The notes beneath the pieces were generated by a model that saw nothing but the letters and a program-made list of their open reading frames with translations, was not told the origin of the DNA and ran no database searches. A stretch of DNA of 7,419 nt from Verrucomicrobiota bacterium (GTDB taxonomy: Bacteria > Verrucomicrobiota > Verrucomicrobiia > Limisphaerales > CAIQOK01): assembly GCA_025363535.1 (NCBI GenBank), contig JANYDP010000281.1, positions 1 to 7,419 on the forward strand, in the 5' to 3' direction. Of the stretch, positions 1 to 6,545 are shown in pieces. Each line of letters opens with the position of its first letter. The first letter of the stretch is position 1. The position numbers and the translations under genes are program-made.

Positions 1-761
1 GTGTCGTGGCTTTCGGGAAAGCTGACGGACTTGGATTGTTCGCGCGTCAGATCGTATTGCTCGAATAGCCACGGGCTGGAAAAATCCCACCACTTCGAGC
101 TGTTGAAAATAAATTCAAATCCCGCCTTGGCGGTTCGCGCCGTTTCGAGCGGGGAACAGCCGAGCGTCTCGGCGAGAAACACCACGTCCGGATGTTTCCG
201 TTTCGTCTCGGCAATGAGCCGGCGCCAAAATTTCTCCGGCACCTGATACGCCGCGTCGCAGCGAAAACCCTGGATGCCGAGGTTCACCAGAAATTCCACC
301 ACGCGCGCCAGGTATTTGAACAGTCCTTCCTCGTCCCTGTTTTTGACGTGCTCGAATTGCGCGAGGTCTTTCCACACCACGACGTGTTTGCCCTCCTGAC
401 AGGATGGGTGGACGACCTTCCCTTTTTCGCGCCGGAACCACGCGGGCTTTTCGGTGAGCAATTCGGAATCAAACGCGCAATGACTCACGACCAGATCCAC
501 CATCAGTTTCAACCCCAGCGCGTCGGCCTGCGCGGCGACGCGTTTGAATTGCTCCAACTCGGTGCGCGAATCGGTCTCGTCCACGAACAGCGGGTTCAGC
601 CGGAAATAATCCTTGATCGAATACAGGCTGCCGGAAAACCCCGGATACTGGATCGGATTGATGAACACCCAGTCGAAATTCAAATCCGCCGCGCGTTGCA
701 AATGCGGCTGCCAGTCGGGAAACTTGCCGGCCAGCAGCGGAAATAGGTTGTAGATGATCAT
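1..761 (-). CDS. GH13 alpha-amylase-family glucan enzyme (3' end off window)
   Basis: The visible 253 residues are the N-terminal and central part of a GH13 (beta/alpha)8 barrel acting on alpha-glucans. It opens directly with a barrel strand (MIIYNLFPLL, 1-10), with no signal peptide, so it is probably cytoplasmic. GH13 conserved regions can be read in order: region I around MVDLVVSH (87-94); region II GFRCDAAYQVP (165-175), with the predicted nucleophile D169; region III VFLAETLG (194-201), with the predicted acid/base E198; region IV FPESHD (248-253) at the cut, with the transition-state Asp. The start GSLYSIKDYFRLNP (44-57) recalls the GlgE/maltosyltransferase-like branch, but ESHD in region IV is more like hydrolytic GH13 members, so the exact activity (amylase, maltosyltransferase or other) is open. 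The ATG at 761 lies 6 bases after the stop of the isomerase-like gene, so it is the third gene of the operon. The C-terminus lies outside the window. Confidence 0.88.
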   Translation of the reverse strand, partial: MIIYNLFPLLAGKFPDWQPHLQRAADLNFDWVFINPIQYPGFSGSLYSIKDYFRLNPLFVDETDSRTELEQFKRVAAQADALGLKLMVDLVVSHCAFDSELLTEKPAWFRREKGKVVHPSCQEGKHVVVWKDLAQFEHVKNRDEEGLFKYLARVVEFLVNLGIQGFRCDAAYQVPEKFWRRLIAETKRKHPDVVFLAETLGCSPLETARTAKAGFEFIFNSSKWWDFSSPWLFEQYDLTREQSKSVSFPESHD

Positions 762-767
762 GCGGGT

Positions 768-1622
768 TTATCGGATCGCGCCGGGCCGGACTTCAAGCAA
801 TTCCGCCAGCCGGTTGCGCGCGTTCACCAGCAGCGACGCCGGCTGCGGCCATTGTTCCAGAATCGCGCAGCCGGAAAAGTTTCGCCGCTGCAGCCGTTCG
901 AGCAGACCAGCGATGCCCGCCGCATTTTCCCGCGCCGGCCCGGTGAACAAGGTCAGGTGGCTGTCCCGGTCGCCAAAGTTTTCATGCAGATGCAGATGAA
1001 TGACCGGCACGTCCGCTCCCAGCGCATCAAAATATTTCCAGTAATTGTTCTGCGTCGCGCCGAACAGATTGGCGTGGCCCAGATCAAAGCACATGCCCGC
1101 GTGCGCGGCGGGAAACTTCCCGCGTCGCAGCACCGCGAAGAGTTGGTTGAAATCCTGCGGCCCGGTCCAGACGGTGTTTTCAATCGCCAGCTTCAAGCCC
1201 GCCTCCGCCGTCAGCTGCAGTGTCGGCCCGAGCGCTTCGGCAAACCGTTCCACCCCTTGCTCCACTTCCAGATGCAGATTCAATAGCGTCGCCCCGAGTT
1301 CGTGGGCGAACTCGACCGTCTTGCGCAAGCGCGAGGTATCGGCGTTTACAACTGGATTAAATGTCAGCGGCGCGTGCACGGTCAGCTCGATGTTCTTCTC
1401 GTGGGCCGTCCGACCAATGGCCCGTCGCGTGTCTCCGCTCAAATCACTTTCGTCCCAGCCGCCGACGCCGGAATAGCCGCGATCCGGGAAAAACTCAAAA
1501 GCGGTGAAGCTGTTGGCCACCGCAAACTCAAACGGTTCCAGCACGGACGCGGCGAAGGAAGTCTGATTGCCGGTGCGCAAAAAAAACGTCGCCTCACTTT
1601 TTTGTTTTGTTGAAGAACTCAT
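768..1622 (-). CDS. sugar phosphate isomerase/epimerase-like TIM-barrel protein
   Basis: This 284-residue protein resembles the xylose-isomerase-like TIM-barrel superfamily (AP endonuclease 2 fold), which contains metal-dependent sugar isomerases, epimerases and some endonucleases. Likely metal and active-site residues sit at strand ends: H83 in VHAPL, H117 in NLHLE, E148 in AIENT, D180 and H183 in MCFDLGHAN, the His cluster 209-213 in IHLHLHENFGD, and E256 in AILEQWP. Its length is normal for the family. No signal peptide is visible, so a cytoplasmic location is expected. The ATG at 1622 is 10 bases after the dikinase stop, with no good Shine-Dalgarno. The first 12 residues are polar and look unconserved, and the recognisable fold starts near FFLRTGNQTSF. 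The substrate cannot be read from the sequence. Lying between two alpha-glucan genes, a role on a glucose- or glucan-derived sugar is a guess. A run of eight T (1579-1586 on the complement) lies in codons near the start. Confidence 0.85.
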   Translation of the reverse strand: MSSSTKQKSEATFFLRTGNQTSFAASVLEPFEFAVANSFTAFEFFPDRGYSGVGGWDESDLSGDTRRAIGRTAHEKNIELTVHAPLTFNPVVNADTSRLRKTVEFAHELGATLLNLHLEVEQGVERFAEALGPTLQLTAEAGLKLAIENTVWTGPQDFNQLFAVLRRGKFPAAHAGMCFDLGHANLFGATQNNYWKYFDALGADVPVIHLHLHENFGDRDSHLTLFTGPARENAAGIAGLLERLQRRNFSGCAILEQWPQPASLLVNARNRLAELLEVRPGAIR

Positions 1623-1632
1623 CGCGGCGAAT

Positions 1633-4600
1633 TCAGGTCAGGCCCACCTGCGGTCTCGATTGCACCACGAAAAACTTGCCGCCGACAAATGCGCCCTCGA
1701 TGTCCTGCGGCCCGCCGAACGCGTCTTCAACGGCCTTGCTGAGTTGCGCAATTTTGCCGGCAAACTCAGCGCGGAAAGTGTCATCCCAAACCAGTTTGTC
1801 GCCGGTGTAGTCGAGTGTTTCTTCGCGCGGCGGCTGCAACAGCACGCTGTCGTAGAGGCCCGCGCCCGCGTAGCCGGCCAAATCTTCCGCATTCGAGTCC
1901 GAGCGGAAAATCAGACCACCGCCGAAGAGTCCAATGTTCTTGCCGGGATACGCCAGCACCGTCGCCCGTTGGCTGGCTTTGCCAAAAATGAAACTCATGG
2001 CGCGGCCCGGGTAATTGCCGACGAGCGTTTCGCCCAGTCCGCGAACGACCTCGGCGTAAAGCTCGTCGCGATTGCCGTTGATCGGATTGACGGTGTGCAA
2101 CACGAACGCATATTCAGCTTCGACCACTTCCTGAATCAGCACGGCCATCTGCACTGCGTCATGTGGAAAACCACGCGCCTGCCGACTGAAATACGCGCGG
2201 TCGTTCCACTGCGACGCCCAGACCTGCTTGATCCGCGTCGCTGCAAGATTCCAATCTCCCGGAGCAGGCAAGCCCTCGACTTGCATGACGCGCTGGATCT
2301 CGGCGCGCAAATTTTCCGGCAAGGACAGTTCCAAAATACACTGGCGAACTTCGGCCAGCTTCTCCGCCGGACTCTTTTGAATTTCTCCGGTCAATCGCCG
2401 GTATTTTGCGACAACCGGCGCGTTTGGTTTCGCATCAAGCACGGCATCAAAAACGCCGAATGGTAGCGCCACCGAGCGTGGGGTGTGAATCCAGTCTGGC
2501 AGCTTTTCCGCTAGGGTCTTGAGGTGAAAGGATTTTCCGCCGACGGCACCCTTGGCGAATTCTTTCAGGCGCAGCGGCTGCAAGGTCGGCTTGGCACGGC
2601 CAACTTTCTTAGGCGCCGCCGCCGCCGCTCGAACCACGTTGGACTTCTGAGTTGCCCCCAGTGACTCCGCAAACAAAACATCGCCCGCCGCGTTGACCTT
2701 CAGCTCGACGACCTTGCCCATCATTCCGCGGAGGCGGTCGAAGCACGCACGGTCATAGCACGTCGCGAAGAGCAGGTTCGAGTTGCGCGCGCGCACGGCA
2801 ACGTGGGAAACCAGATCCACCGAACTGGGTGTGATTACGGCGCGGACATTTTCCGGCGGCTCCTCGTCGCCGTGAACCTTTTCAGCGACGATGATCGTGG
2901 GCTGCCCGAACTTCTTTCCCTGGATTTCCCGCAACGACTCAACCGCCTCGATCTGGCCCATCGCCGCGCTAGGACTAATGATCTGCCAGTCGCCCAGCTT
3001 CGCGCTTTTGCGCAGGATAGGATCGAGATGGCGGATGAGCAGCGACAGCACAAACGCCGGCTGGCCGCGCACAACCTCCTCGGAAAATAATTTCACGGCC
3101 CATTCGTCCGCGTTAAAAGCCTGGCCGAGTTTTTCCGCAACGGGTTGAAGCTCCTGATAGCTGCGGTCAATGCCGCCGGCCAGGGCGCGGCCGAGCCGGT
3201 CGAGCGCGGCCTTGGCATGCAGCGACCAGTCGGGGTTGAAACGGTTCTGCTGCGGGAGCCGCTGCCATTCGCGGTGGCACTGGGCGAGCTCCGCGCTGTC
3301 CGACAGCACCCGCAAATTTTCCAGCACGCGATGAATCAGCTCGAACAATTGCTCGCCGGAAAATCCCGAATGAATACTGCGCTCGATGACCACGCGCAAA
3401 ATATCTTCCAGCGCCAGGTCGAGGCACAGCAGCTCACGGGCAATGCGCGCGTCGGCTTCCTGCTCAAGCCGGGCGACCACGTTTTTTCTCACCGCACTGA
3501 TGCTGGCGACGCTGTCGGTGACGGCGGCGGCGGGGTTGCGGAATTGGTGGCGGATAAAGTTCAACGCGTCGCGCGCGCCGCCATCAAGAAAATTGCCGGC
3601 GGAGTTGGCGGCGGTTTCGAGATCCGTGGCCGAGTGGACGGACTTGAGGAGTTTGAGATAGTTGCCAAAGTCGTGCAGCAAACCGTCGCGCAGATGCGGA
3701 TGCCATTCGGGCTGGTTGGTGATGGGCCGATCAAAATGTGCGAGACGTTCTTTCGTGACGCCGCCCGCTGTGAGCGTTTCAAAATAGCGGTTGAGATCGC
3801 CGTTGTTGTAGAGGAAAGCCAGGTACGCTTCGCAGATGACGATGTCATCGGGCGTGGTGTTGTTGTGCAGTTTCTGATGCCATTGCTCCATCCAGGTGCC
3901 GCCGACTTCCTTGATGTGATGGCGGTGCATGATCTGGAGAATTTCATCGCGGATGCGCTGGCCGTCACCGCCACGTCCGACGCCGGTGAGCGCGAGGCGG
4001 ATCAAGTCGCGGTTGCCCGGCTGTTGCCGCCAGAGAGAGGCGAGCATAAGCGTGAGCCGGTCCTGCGCGTGGGAAAGTTCCTTGGGTTTGGTGTTGTAGT
4101 TGCGCTGCCAGGTGAGCTGGCGGATGGCGGAGAAACGCAGCCAGACAAACAGCGTCACCCAACCATCGCGCGCATTGCGCACCTCATCCGCCAACTCGTG
4201 GCAGAGGTTGTAGCGGTGCATCAACGTCCAGCCGTGATGGCCCATTTCGCCTTCGATGATGCGGTCGGCGAGCGGAGAGCCGCCGGGTTTGGGTTCGGCG
4301 AGCTGGAGGAAAAAATCCTTGCCGCCGTTGTTTTCCCAACGGCGGGTTTCCGGGCAGAACAAAACAAACGCAATGAAGGGCGGAGAAGAATCCTTTTCCA
4401 AATGCAGCACGACCTGCTGTTCCCCGTCGGCCCCGGTGAAGGAGGTTTGCACGGCCTGCGCGCTGAAGGCGGTGGTGGCGGTTGGCCAGATTTGTTCGGG
4501 CGGAAGTTTCCAAGCACCATTCTGTCGGTCGGCCACGGCCCAGTGCAGGATGTGGCTGGCCGCACTCTTCAGCCGGAAGGTCAATTGCAGCCCCGTCGGG

Positions 4601-4662
4601 GTCGGGGATTTTTCCACGCCCAGCCACAAATCTTTGCGATCCGCAATGACGACATCAATCAC
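1633..4662 (-). CDS. alpha-glucan, water dikinase (GWD-type)
   Basis: A 1009-residue protein closely matching plant-type GWD (EC 2.7.9.4), which uses ATP and water to phosphorylate glucosyl residues of starch-like glucan through a phosphohistidine. Visible parts: residues 1-125 resemble one CBM45 starch-binding module, with aromatic anchors W41, W51 and W109 and an ENNGGKDF signature; the hallmark EQWHQKLHNNTTPDD is at 259-273; the swivelling domain carries LVSHVAVRARN (617-627), with phospho-acceptor H620, followed by LLFATCYD; an Ala/Lys/Pro linker lies around 676-695; the C-terminal PPDK-type ATP-binding domain has VGGKS (707-711), VALPFGVFD, YAEVVRGLGETLVG (869-882), FRSDSNAEDLAGYAGAGLYD (919-938) and QDIEG...VVQSRP near the end. 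The His-then-ATP-grasp order is that of GWD, the reverse of PEP synthase. Plant GWD1 is nearer 1400 residues and has a transit peptide and two CBM45 modules; this one has neither the peptide nor the second module. GTG at 4662 is chosen because an in-frame stop lies at 4672-4674. It is the first gene of the operon. Confidence 0.93.
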   Translation of the reverse strand: MIDVVIADRKDLWLGVEKSPTPTGLQLTFRLKSAASHILHWAVADRQNGAWKLPPEQIWPTATTAFSAQAVQTSFTGADGEQQVVLHLEKDSSPPFIAFVLFCPETRRWENNGGKDFFLQLAEPKPGGSPLADRIIEGEMGHHGWTLMHRYNLCHELADEVRNARDGWVTLFVWLRFSAIRQLTWQRNYNTKPKELSHAQDRLTLMLASLWRQQPGNRDLIRLALTGVGRGGDGQRIRDEILQIMHRHHIKEVGGTWMEQWHQKLHNNTTPDDIVICEAYLAFLYNNGDLNRYFETLTAGGVTKERLAHFDRPITNQPEWHPHLRDGLLHDFGNYLKLLKSVHSATDLETAANSAGNFLDGGARDALNFIRHQFRNPAAAVTDSVASISAVRKNVVARLEQEADARIARELLCLDLALEDILRVVIERSIHSGFSGEQLFELIHRVLENLRVLSDSAELAQCHREWQRLPQQNRFNPDWSLHAKAALDRLGRALAGGIDRSYQELQPVAEKLGQAFNADEWAVKLFSEEVVRGQPAFVLSLLIRHLDPILRKSAKLGDWQIISPSAAMGQIEAVESLREIQGKKFGQPTIIVAEKVHGDEEPPENVRAVITPSSVDLVSHVAVRARNSNLLFATCYDRACFDRLRGMMGKVVELKVNAAGDVLFAESLGATQKSNVVRAAAAAPKKVGRAKPTLQPLRLKEFAKGAVGGKSFHLKTLAEKLPDWIHTPRSVALPFGVFDAVLDAKPNAPVVAKYRRLTGEIQKSPAEKLAEVRQCILELSLPENLRAEIQRVMQVEGLPAPGDWNLAATRIKQVWASQWNDRAYFSRQARGFPHDAVQMAVLIQEVVEAEYAFVLHTVNPINGNRDELYAEVVRGLGETLVGNYPGRAMSFIFGKASQRATVLAYPGKNIGLFGGGLIFRSDSNAEDLAGYAGAGLYDSVLLQPPREETLDYTGDKLVWDDTFRAEFAGKIAQLSKAVEDAFGGPQDIEGAFVGGKFFVVQSRPQVGLT

Positions 4663-4753
4663 CCGGAACTGTTAAGTGGCGGCCGCCGGATTGGCAAACA
4701 TTATTTCCCGGCGTCAAACAAGGGTTGCGTTTGTCCGGCAAATTTGAAGCAAT
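4663..4753. promoter_or_regulatory. divergent intergenic region, dikinase operon / ruvX
   Basis: These 91 bases separate two divergently read operons, so promoters for both should lie here or just inside the flanking genes. I see a perfect 10-bp palindrome GGCGGCCGCC at 4678-4687, about 15 bases upstream of the dikinase GTG, and an AT-richer stretch around 4691-4705. On the plus strand TTGGCA (4691-4696) could be a -35 element, but the hexamer 17 bases on (TCAAAC) is a poor -10. No convincing sigma-70 pair, operator or riboswitch is seen on either strand. The assignment rests on layout, not on motif strength. Confidence 0.4.
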
Positions 4754-5173
4754 GTGTCGGTGCGCATTCTTGCTTTGGATCACGGTACAAAACGGGTCGG
4801 GGTGGCGGTGAGCGATGAATTGAAAATGATCGCCCTGCCACTGGAGTTCATCCCGGCCGAACCGGTCGAGGCGTTGCTCGAACGGCTCAAGACGCTCATC
4901 CGCGAGAAGGAGGTCGAGCTGCTGCTGATCGGGATGCCGCGCAACATGGATGGCAGCTACGGACCGGCGGCCTTGAAGGTGCGGGAGTTTGCCGCCGTGC
5001 TGGGCGCGAAATTTGCCGTGCCCATCAAGCTGTGGGACGAACGCCTGACCACGACGCAGGCGCAGAAGTTTCTGATCTCCGCCGGCGTCCGCCGGGATCA
5101 CCGGAAGGAAAAAGTGGACCAGACGGCGGCGGCGATTTTTCTCCAAAGTTACTTGGACAGTCTGGCGCAGTGA
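4754..5173 (+). CDS. ruvX: RuvX/YqgF family pre-16S rRNA nuclease
   Basis: This 139-residue protein has the full YqgF/RuvX signature of an RNase H-like, RuvC-related nuclease; the E. coli member is implicated in 5' maturation of pre-16S rRNA. Visible motifs: LALDHGTKRVGVAVSD (6-21), with the first catalytic acid D9; LLIGMPRNMDGSYGP (57-71); LWDERLTT (93-100); and KVDQTAAAIFLQSYLD (120-135), with D122 as a likely metal ligand. Its length is typical. The start is a GTG at 4754, six bases after an in-frame TGA at 4745-4747; the next GTG at 4760 is a close alternative. The ATG at 4752 is out of frame. The upstream sequence (TTGAAGCAAT) offers at most a weak ribosome-binding site. It is the first gene of the plus-strand RNA-maturation cluster and lies 39 bases before truA. 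Confidence 0.93.
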   Translation: MSVRILALDHGTKRVGVAVSDELKMIALPLEFIPAEPVEALLERLKTLIREKEVELLLIGMPRNMDGSYGPAALKVREFAAVLGAKFAVPIKLWDERLTTTQAQKFLISAGVRRDHRKEKVDQTAAAIFLQSYLDSLAQ

Positions 5174-5174
5174 A

Positions 5175-5209
5175 TGAAACGTGATGACTGATTCACGTTT
5201 CACGTTTCA
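5175..5209. repeat. inverted repeat with duplicated right arm, ruvX-truA gap
   Basis: TGAAACGTGA at 5175-5184 is the exact reverse complement of TCACGTTTCA, which occurs twice in overlapping copies at 5193-5202 and 5200-5209. The overlap arises from a tandem CACGTTT repeat at 5194-5207. The left arm can therefore pair with either right arm (8-base or 15-base loop), giving two mutually exclusive 10-bp hairpins. There is no U-run after it, so it is not a standard intrinsic terminator. It ends four bases before the truA GTG and could affect ribosome access or RNA stability, or it could be a dispersed intergenic repeat of this genome. Confidence 0.75.
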
Positions 5210-5212
5210 CCA

Positions 5213-5998
5213 GTGAACACCCGCAAATATAAACTGACCATCGCCTACGACGGCACGGCCTACCAGGGCTGGCAGTTGCAGAAGGTCGGCCTGGGCGTGC
5301 AGGAAAAGGTTGAGGGCGCGCTGGCCAGGCTTTATCCGAGCGCGCCGCGACTGCACAGTTCCAGCCGCACCGACACCGGGGTTCACGCACTCGGCATGGT
5401 CGCGCACTTTGAAGTTCCCCTGGCCGAGGCGAAGTTGCCCGCGCGGCGAATTGCGCTCGCGCTCAATGCCTGGTTGCCGGACGACATCCGTGTGCAAGCT
5501 TCCGTCAAAGCGGCAAAGGATTTTCACGCGCGCTTCCACGCCAGCGGCAAACAATACCGCTACTACGTCTGGAATCTTCACGCGATGAATCCGCTGCTGG
5601 AAAAAACCGCGTGGCATGTGACCCGCAAGTTGGACTTGAAGAGGATGCGCGCCGCCGCCAAGGCGTTTCCCGGTGAACATGATTTCCAATCCTTCACCGC
5701 CAAGACGGACTACGAACCCGGCACCACCACGCGCCGGCTGACGCGGTGCGACATTTCCAAAAGCGGGCCGCTCTACACGTTCACCATCGAGGGCGAGGGT
5801 TTTCTTTACCGCATGTGCCGGGGCATCGTCGGTACGCTGGTGCAGATCGGGTTCGGCAGATTTCCACCCGGCGAAGTCAAAACCATGCTCGCGAAAAAAG
5901 ACCGCCGCACCGCCGGCATGAGCGCGCCGGCACACGGACTGGTGTTGCAGAAAGTCTTTTACAAAAGGCCGCTGCCGGTTCGCCGGCTGAAGTCATGA
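5213..5998 (+). CDS. truA: tRNA pseudouridine(38-40) synthase TruA
   Basis: This 261-residue protein is the TruA enzyme that isomerises uridines 38-40 in the anticodon stem-loop of many tRNAs. Motifs in order: YKLTIAYDGTAYQGWQ (6-21) at the N-terminus; SSSRTDTGVHA (49-59), with the catalytic aspartate D54; KQYRYYVWN (113-121); HDFQSF (156-161); GEGFLYRMCRGIVGTL (194-209); and the closing TAGMSAPAHGLVL (233-245). The length is typical and no domain is missing. GTG at 5213 is the only start upstream of the conserved N-terminus because an in-frame TGA lies at 5189-5191. There is no Shine-Dalgarno, and a hairpin-forming repeat lies immediately upstream. The stop overlaps the trmL start (ATGA), suggesting coupled translation of two enzymes that both modify the tRNA anticodon arm. 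Confidence 0.96.
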   Translation: MNTRKYKLTIAYDGTAYQGWQLQKVGLGVQEKVEGALARLYPSAPRLHSSSRTDTGVHALGMVAHFEVPLAEAKLPARRIALALNAWLPDDIRVQASVKAAKDFHARFHASGKQYRYYVWNLHAMNPLLEKTAWHVTRKLDLKRMRAAAKAFPGEHDFQSFTAKTDYEPGTTTRRLTRCDISKSGPLYTFTIEGEGFLYRMCRGIVGTLVQIGFGRFPPGEVKTMLAKKDRRTAGMSAPAHGLVLQKVFYKRPLPVRRLKS

Positions 5999-6459
5999 AC
6001 ATCGTTCTGCTCGAACCGGAAATCCCGCCGAACACCGGCAACGTGGCCCGCCTTTGTGCCGCCACGAAATCCACCTTGCACTTGATCGAGCCATTCGGTT
6101 TCAAGCTCGACGACACCCAACTCAAGCGGGCCGGGATGGATTACTGGCAGCACGTCGCCTGGCACCGCTGGAAAAACTGGACGGCATTTGGCGAAGGCTT
6201 GCCAGCCGGCGCGCAGTTGTGGTTCGTCGAGTCCGACGGCCCGCAGCTTTACTCGGACGTAAAATTTTCGGCGGACGATTATTTGGTCTTCGGTCGGGAG
6301 ACGGCGGGGTTGCCGAAAAAAATCCTGGAGAAAGACCGCGCGCACTGGCTGCGGATTCCGATGTTCAATGCGGAGGCGCGGTCGTTGAATTTGTCGAACT
6401 GCGTGGCGCTGGTGTTGTTCGAGGCGCTGCGGCAGCAAGGTTTTGCAGGCGAGCTTTGA
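5995..6459 (+). CDS. trmL: tRNA (cytidine/uridine(34)-2'-O)-methyltransferase TrmL
   Basis: This 154-residue protein is a minimal SPOUT-class (trefoil-knot) methyltransferase of the TrmL/YibK type, which uses S-adenosylmethionine to methylate the ribose 2'-OH of the wobble nucleotide in certain tRNAs. Signatures: PEIPPNTGNVARLCAAT (8-24), GMDYW (47-51), LVFGRETAGLP (97-107) and the knot region IPMFNAEARSLNLSNCVALV (121-140). The length is close to that of the E. coli protein, with no extra RNA-binding domain. The ATG at 5995 overlaps the truA stop by four bases. A longer in-frame reading upstream exists but would run through truA in another frame, so it is not used. It is the last gene of the cluster and faces the PEP-CTERM genes tail to tail. 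Confidence 0.95.
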   Translation: MNIVLLEPEIPPNTGNVARLCAATKSTLHLIEPFGFKLDDTQLKRAGMDYWQHVAWHRWKNWTAFGEGLPAGAQLWFVESDGPQLYSDVKFSADDYLVFGRETAGLPKKILEKDRAHWLRIPMFNAEARSLNLSNCVALVLFEALRQQGFAGEL

Positions 6460-6545
6460 TTCTGAAAACTGGAAGAAGCGCCGTCGATGGGTAGAATGGC
6501 CCCCCTGATCTCAGCTAAAAGCACCGGGTTTTGATTGGCGGAAGA
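6460..6545. other. convergent intergenic spacer, no clear terminator
   Basis: These 86 bases lie between the ends of two converging genes, where a bidirectional terminator would be expected. I see only weak symmetries: an AAAA/TTTT pair around GCACCGGG (6517-6532) and a 6-bp TGATCT/AGATCA pair with a 31-base loop. Neither is a GC-rich stem followed by a U-run. No small gene is apparent. Confidence 0.4.

Noticed and set aside
1567..2466. A 299-codon plus-strand open frame across the isomerase/dikinase junction
   Set aside because: It is antisense to two well-supported genes and has no family signature.
4678..4687. Palindrome GGCGGCCGCC as an operator for the dikinase operon
   Set aside because: A single 10-bp GC palindrome is expected by chance in GC-rich DNA; no second half-site or known regulator match was seen.
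3145..4818. A 557-codon open frame on the plus strand opposite the dikinase gene
   Set aside because: It is antisense to a strongly conserved protein; its translation shows no recognisable motif, and long antisense frames are common in GC-rich genes.
5175..5202. Intrinsic terminator after ruvX
   Set aside because: The stem is perfect but only moderately GC-rich and is followed by CGTTTCACC, not a U-run; the downstream gene is co-directional and close.
5207..5935. A 242-codon minus-strand open frame opposite truA
   Set aside because: truA is complete and unmistakable on the other strand; this frame has no recognisable domain.
5746..5994. Extension of trmL upstream into truA
   Set aside because: TrmL proteins begin at MNIVLLEPEIPPNTGN; the upstream part would translate truA in a different frame into a non-conserved sequence.
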